Shown here: positions 60,312 to 64,000 of the stretch, piece after piece
How positions within the stretch are numbered: the first letter of the stretch is position 1
How the letters are laid out: each line of letters starts with the position of its first letter
DNA from: Actinokineospora iranica
Lineage (GTDB): Bacteria > Actinomycetota > Actinomycetes > Mycobacteriales > Pseudonocardiaceae
Direction of reading: 5' to 3'
Assembly: GCF_900101685.1 (NCBI RefSeq)
Contig: NZ_FMZZ01000003.1
Location: 1 to 64,000 of the forward strand
Length of the DNA stretch: 64,000 nt
Made by a program: the position numbers and the translations under genes
Notes under the pieces: generated by a model
The model's database searches: none
Told to the model about the DNA's origin: nothing
The model's input: only the letters and a program-made list of their open reading frames with translations

Positions 60312-63077
60312 TCAGGCCGAGCCGGGGTCGGAGGTCTGCGGGCCTGCCGCCGTCACGTCGTCGATGCGGTACTTGCGGGCCGCTTCGACCACCTTGTCCT
60401 GGGAGACCTCGCCGCGCTTGGCCAGCGCGGCCAGCACGCCGACCGTGATCGACTCGGCGTCGACCAGGAAGTGCCTGCGGGCGGCCGGGCGGGTGTCGGA
60501 GAAGCCGAAGCCGTCGGTGCCCAGGGTCAGCATGTCGGTCGGCACCCACGGGCGGATGAGGTCGGGCACGGCGCGCATCCAGTCCGACACCGCCACCACC
60601 GGGCCGGGCGCGTCGGCCAGGACCGAGGTCACGTACGGGACCCTCGGCTCGGCTTCCGGGTGCAGCAGGTTGTGCCGCTCGATGTCCACGGCCTCGCGGC
60701 GCAGCTCAGCCCAGGACGTCGCCGACCACACGTCGGCCCCGACGCCCCATTCCTCCGCGAGCAGCCGCTGCGCCTTGAGCGCCCACGGCATCGCCACGCC
60801 CGAGACCAGCACCTGAGCGCGCGGGCCGTCGGTCCCCGGGCCCTCCTGGTACCGGTAGAGGCCGCGCAGCAGGCCCTCGACGTCGAGGTTGTCGGGCTCG
60901 GCTGGCTGCTGGTACGGGTCGTTGTAGACCGTCAGGTAGTAGAAGACGTCCTCGGACTGCTCGCCGTACATGCGGCGCAGGCCGTCCTTGACGATGTGCG
61001 CGATCTCGAACGACCACGCCGCGTCGTAGGCCACCACGGCCGGGTTCGTCGCGGCCAGCAGCAGCGAGTGCCCGTCGTTGTGTTGCAGGCCCTCGCCGGT
61101 CAGCGTCGTGCGGCCAGCGGTGGCGCCGAGGATGAAGCCGCGGGCCATCTGGTCGGCGGCGGCCCACAGGCCGTCGCCGGTGCGCTGGAAGCCGAACATC
61201 GAGTAGAAGATGTAGATCGGGATCATCGGCTCGCCGTGCGTGGCGTACGAGGTGCCCGCCGCGGTGAACGACGCGGTCGACCCGGCCTCGTTGATGCCCT
61301 CGTGCAGGATCTGGCCCTGCTCGCTCTCCTTGTACGAGAGCATCAGCGAGGCGTCCACGGACGTGTAGAGCTGCCCCTGCGGGTTGTAGATCTTCTGCGT
61401 CGGGAACATCGAGTCCATGCCGAACGTGCGCGCCTCGTCCGGGATGATCGGCACCAGCCTCGGCCCGATCTCGGAGTCCTTGGCCAGGTCGCGCACCAGC
61501 CGGACGAACGCCATGGTGGTGGCGACCTCCTGCTTGCCGGAGCCGCGCTTGAGAACGTCGTAGACCTTGTCGCCAGGCAGCACCAGCGCCTTGGCCTTCG
61601 TCCGCCGCTCCGGCAGGTAGCCGCCGAGCTGGCGGCGCCGCTCCTGCAGGTACTGGATCTCCGGGGCGTCCTGGCCGGGGTGGTAGTACGGCGGCAGGTA
61701 CGGGTCCTTCTCCAGGTCGGCGTCGCTGATCGGCACGCGCAGGGTGTCCCGGAACAGCTTGAGGTCGTCCAGGGTCATCTTCTTCATCTGGTGCGTGGCG
61801 TTGCGCGCCTCGAAGTGCGGGCCGAGGTTGTAGCCCTTGATCGTCTTCGCCAGGATCACCGTCGGCTGGCCGTGGTGCTCGGTGGCCGCCTGGTAGGCCG
61901 CGTAGACCTTGCGGTAGTCGTGGCCGCCGCGCTTGAGGTTCCAGATCTCCTGGTCGCTCATCGGGGCGACGAGCTCCTTGGTCCTCGGGTCCCGGCCGAA
62001 GAAGTGCTCGCGGACGAACGCGCCGTCGTTGGCCTTGTAGGTCTGGTAGTCGCCGTCGGGGGTGGTGTTCATCAGGTTGACCAGGGCGCCGTCGCGGTCG
62101 GCGTGCAGCAGCCCGTCCCACTCGCGGCCCCAGATGACCTTGATGACGTTCCAGCCCGCGCCGCGGAAGAACGCCTCCAGCTCCTGGATGATCTTGCCGT
62201 TGCCCCGGACCGGGCCGTCGAGCCGCTGCAGGTTGCAGTTGATGACGAAGGTCAGGTTGTCGAGCTGCTCGTTGGCCGCGACGTGGATGAGGCCGCGCGA
62301 CTCCGGCTCGTCCATCTCGCCGTCGCCGAGGAACGCCCACACGCGCTTGTCCGCGGTGTCGGCGATGCCCCGGTCGTGCAGGTAGCGGTTGAACCGGGCC
62401 TGGTAGATGGCGTTCATCGGCCCCAGGCCCATGGAGACCGTGGGGAACTCCCAGAAGTCGGGCATCAGGCGCGGGTGCGGGTAGGACGGCAGGCCGCCGC
62501 CGGGGCCAGCGTGCGAGAACTCCTGGCGGAAGCCGTCGAGCTGCGCCGTGGAGAGCCTGCCCTCCAGGAACGCGCGCGCGTAGATGCCGGGGGACGCGTG
62601 CCCCTGCACGTAAATCTGGTCCCCCCCGCCCGGGTGGTTCTTACCGCGGAAGAACCAGTTGAACCCGACCTCGTAGAGCGCGGCCGACGACGCGTACGTC
62701 GAGATGTGGCCGCCGACACCGACGCCGGGGCGCTGCGCCCGGTGCACCGTCATCGCCGCGTTCCACCTGATCCAGGCCCGGTAGCGGCGCTCCACCTCCT
62801 CGTCGCCCGGGAACCAGGGCTCTCGCTCGGTGGGGATGGTGTTGACGTAGTCCGTGCTGGTCAGGGCGGGCACGCCGACGTGCCGTTCCCTGGCGCGCTC
62901 TAGCAAGCGCAGCATCAGGTAGCGCGCACGCTGCTGACCGCCGCCCGAAAGCGCGGCGTCGAAGGACTCCAGCCATTCGGCTGTCTCCTCCGGGTCGATG
63001 TCCGGCAGGTGCGCGGCGAGGCCGTCGCGGATGACGCGAACGCGCTCGGGTGCGGGCCTGCTGTTCTGGGTGGCCAA
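60312..63077 (-). CDS. aceE: Pyruvate dehydrogenase E1 component, homodimeric type (AceE)
   Basis: A 921-residue E1 that decarboxylates pyruvate with ThDP and passes acetyl groups to the lipoyl E2. The ThDP motif is in [17 protein letters not shown], running to [38 protein letters not shown] and [14 protein letters not shown] are typical of the AceE family. The TTG at 63075-63077 ([10 protein letters not shown] follows) with GGAG upstream is taken as the start. E2 and E3 genes are not here, as is usual in actinobacteria. Convergent with pnuC, divergent from the DUF3052 gene. Confidence 0.93.
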   Translation of the reverse strand: MATQNSRPAPERVRVIRDGLAAHLPDIDPEETAEWLESFDAALSGGGQQRARYLMLRLLERARERHVGVPALTSTDYVNTIPTEREPWFPGDEEVERRYRAWIRWNAAMTVHRAQRPGVGVGGHISTYASSAALYEVGFNWFFRGKNHPGGGDQIYVQGHASPGIYARAFLEGRLSTAQLDGFRQEFSHAGPGGGLPSYPHPRLMPDFWEFPTVSMGLGPMNAIYQARFNRYLHDRGIADTADKRVWAFLGDGEMDEPESRGLIHVAANEQLDNLTFVINCNLQRLDGPVRGNGKIIQELEAFFRGAGWNVIKVIWGREWDGLLHADRDGALVNLMNTTPDGDYQTYKANDGAFVREHFFGRDPRTKELVAPMSDQEIWNLKRGGHDYRKVYAAYQAATEHHGQPTVILAKTIKGYNLGPHFEARNATHQMKKMTLDDLKLFRDTLRVPISDADLEKDPYLPPYYHPGQDAPEIQYLQERRRQLGGYLPERRTKAKALVLPGDKVYDVLKRGSGKQEVATTMAFVRLVRDLAKDSEIGPRLVPIIPDEARTFGMDSMFPTQKIYNPQGQLYTSVDASLMLSYKESEQGQILHEGINEAGSTASFTAAGTSYATHGEPMIPIYIFYSMFGFQRTGDGLWAAADQMARGFILGATAGRTTLTGEGLQHNDGHSLLLAATNPAVVAYDAAWSFEIAHIVKDGLRRMYGEQSEDVFYYLTVYNDPYQQPAEPDNLDVEGLLRGLYRYQEGPGTDGPRAQVLVSGVAMPWALKAQRLLAEEWGVGADVWSATSWAELRREAVDIERHNLLHPEAEPRVPYVTSVLADAPGPVVAVSDWMRAVPDLIRPWVPTDMLTLGTDGFGFSDTRPAARRHFLVDAESITVGVLAALAKRGEVSQDKVVEAARKYRIDDVTAAGPQTSDPGSA

Positions 63078-63377
63078 CTGGAGCTCCAGCCTGGGTCGAG
63101 GTCGGATTTCGCGCGCGTGGGTAACACGCGGGCGGGTGACACTCTGCCATGTTCGTCTGAATCGACGCTGACGTCATCGTTACTGGTCAGTACGGGTATG
63201 TTGGGACCCTCGGACGGTCCGCACCGGACCGGGACACGGCGTGTCGGACAGCAGACGGTTGCGCAGGTGGCCACTGTCAGTGTTCGCTATCGCCTAACCG
63301 AACAGGGAAGACGCGGCCGAAGGACCTGAGGAAGGGCCCGGACCACCGCGACGAAGCACAACTGGAGGAGTGACACC
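63078..63377. other. Divergent promoter region aceE / DUF3052
   Basis: 300 bp holding the promoters of aceE and of the DUF3052-peroxiredoxin pair. Two perfect palindromes are present (listed). No ORF is supportable. Confidence 0.55.
63181..63231. promoter_or_regulatory. Two perfect palindromes in the aceE/DUF3052 region
   Basis: TACTG-GT-CAGTA (63181-63192) and CGGTCCG-CAC-CGGACCG (63215-63231). They lie about 105-155 bp before the aceE start and a similar distance from the DUF3052 start. They could be operators for a pyruvate or redox regulator, but no owner is visible in the window. Confidence 0.45.
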
Positions 63378-63809
63378 GTGGTGGCCGCGGGAGACGCCGG
63401 GAACGCCGGCGTCGCCGACATGCTGGGGATTGACGAGGGCACCATTGTCCAGGAGATCGGCTGGGACGAGGACGTCGACGACGACCTCCGCGCCGCCATC
63501 GAGGAGCGCATCGGCTCCGATCTCCTCGATGAGGACGCCGACGAGGTCGTCGACGTCGTGCTGCTGTGGTGGCGCGAGGGCGACGGGGACCTGGTCGACG
63601 CGCTGATGGACGCGATCGGCCCACTCGCCGACAACGGCGTGATCTGGGTCCTGACCCCGAAGACGGGCCGCCCCGGCTACGTCGAACCCAGCGAAATCGC
63701 CGAGGCGGGGCCCACAGCGGGGCTCGCCCAGACCTCCAGCGTCAGCGTCGGAGACGACTGGTCCGGCACTCGGCTGGTTTCACCGAAGTCGGTGAAGACC
63801 AAGCGTTAG
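63378..63809 (+). CDS. DUF3052 family protein
   Basis: A 143-residue acidic protein: ADMLGIDEGTIVQEIGWDEDVDDDLRA, then DEVVDVVLLWWREGDGDLVDAL and GVIWVLTPKTGRPGYVEPSEI, the DUF3052 pattern. In mycobacteria the homologue (Rv2239c) lies between aceE and ahpE in the same order as here, so the neighbourhood is conserved. Function unknown. The GTG at 63378 has GGAGGAG 7 nt upstream; a second GTG follows directly. Confidence 0.88.
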   Translation: MVAAGDAGNAGVADMLGIDEGTIVQEIGWDEDVDDDLRAAIEERIGSDLLDEDADEVVDVVLLWWREGDGDLVDALMDAIGPLADNGVIWVLTPKTGRPGYVEPSEIAEAGPTAGLAQTSSVSVGDDWSGTRLVSPKSVKTKR

Positions 63810-63860
63810 CCCACAGGCCGAACACCCGGGCGAGGACCCGTCCGGGTGGCTTAGGCTGTG

Positions 63861-63920
63861 CACAGGCAGGGCTCCGATAGCCCACAGGCAGGGCTCCGAT
63901 AGCCCACAGGCAGGGCTCCA
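63861..63920 (+). repeat. 22-bp tandem repeat upstream of the peroxiredoxin gene
   Basis: CACAGGCAGGGCTCCGATAGCC occurs at 63861-63882 and 63883-63904, with a third partial unit from 63905. It lies 50-110 bp before the start of the next gene. The unit junction AGCCCACAGGCAGGGCT contains a small inverted repeat. Too short and few to be a CRISPR array. Confidence 0.85.
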
Positions 63921-63969
63921 CAGTCAGTCTCGGCGCGGTTGCGCGCCCGCATCCAGGAGGAAACCGGGT

Positions 63970-64000
63970 ATGGCGGTCGAGGTCGGTTCGAAGGCTCCGG
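63970..64000 (+). CDS. ahpE: Probable peroxiredoxin (AhpE-like), 5' end only
   Basis: Only the first ten codons are in the window (MAVEVGSKAP), preceded by AGGAGG. The start, with GSKAP, is typical of AhpE/Bcp peroxiredoxins, and the order aceE-DUF3052-ahpE is the mycobacterial one. The identification therefore rests mostly on context. Confidence 0.6.
   Translation, partial: MAVEVGSKAP

Noticed and set aside
63861-63920. Possible CRISPR array
   Set aside because: Units abut without spacers and there are fewer than three full copies; no cas genes.

Overview
The window is high-GC DNA from an actinobacterium, most likely of the Pseudonocardiales. The indicators are a Lsr2 nucleoid protein, DUF397 proteins beside an XRE/DUF5753 regulator, DUF3145, DUF3052 and DUF5313 proteins, a three-subunit transhydrogenase, a homodimeric-type aceE next to DUF3052 and an AhpE-like peroxiredoxin, and a type II fatty acid synthase operon under a PucR/FasR-type regulator. 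Many starts are GTG, and many genes are coupled by ATGA or GTGA overlaps.

Layout. 1-350: the 3' end of an IS630-type transposase. 348-3125 (-): a small set for glycerophosphate or teichoic-type cell-surface chemistry (CDP-glycerol transferase-like, nucleotidyltransferase, glycerophosphodiesterase). 3433-11786 (+): a complete nine-gene version of the MSMEG_0565-0572 / Sll0783-0787 'nitrogen starvation' cluster, whose product is unknown. It includes a radical SAM protein, a GNAT-AIR synthase fusion, a nitrilase and a second, tandem nitrilase that has lost its catalytic Cys and Glu. 11756-25995: mostly housekeeping and accessory genes (MHS transporter, CobW GTPase, NUDIX, PLP enzymes, OsmC, two-component system, SGNH hydrolase, flavoproteins, D-lactate/glycolate oxidase, ThDP enzyme), with a decayed AraC regulator. 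26375-27757: XRE regulator with two tandem DUF397 genes. 27766-29298 (-): a MetRS with a variant HIGH motif.

29486-39457 is the main accessory region. It has a 2,094-residue secreted RHS/PA14 polymorphic toxin with its own C-terminal tip and immunity gene. Behind it lie two displaced RHS tips, one with a complete tip and one fossil, each followed by a paralogous membrane PH-like immunity gene. The first displaced tip abuts a truncated 5-formyltetrahydrofolate cyclo-ligase gene. 39652-42911: a DesA3-like desaturase and its ferredoxin reductase, divergent from a TetR gene across a strong palindrome. 42980-45771: the proton-translocating transhydrogenase pntAA-pntAB-pntB. 45790-52367: small metabolic and hypothetical genes, Lsr2, and two copies of a 122-124 bp non-coding repeat carrying a perfect DnaA-box sequence.

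52369-58727 (-): fasR, then fabD-fabH-acpP-fabF-accD, with a perfect-looking operator upstream of fabD. This makes malonyl-CoA and runs fatty acid elongation. 58728-59616: a non-coding, repeat-rich island with a 141-nt foldback. 59617-63077: pnuC (+) and aceE (-), convergent on a shared terminator. 63378-64000: DUF3052 protein and the start of a peroxiredoxin gene. No tRNA, rRNA or CRISPR array was recognised.
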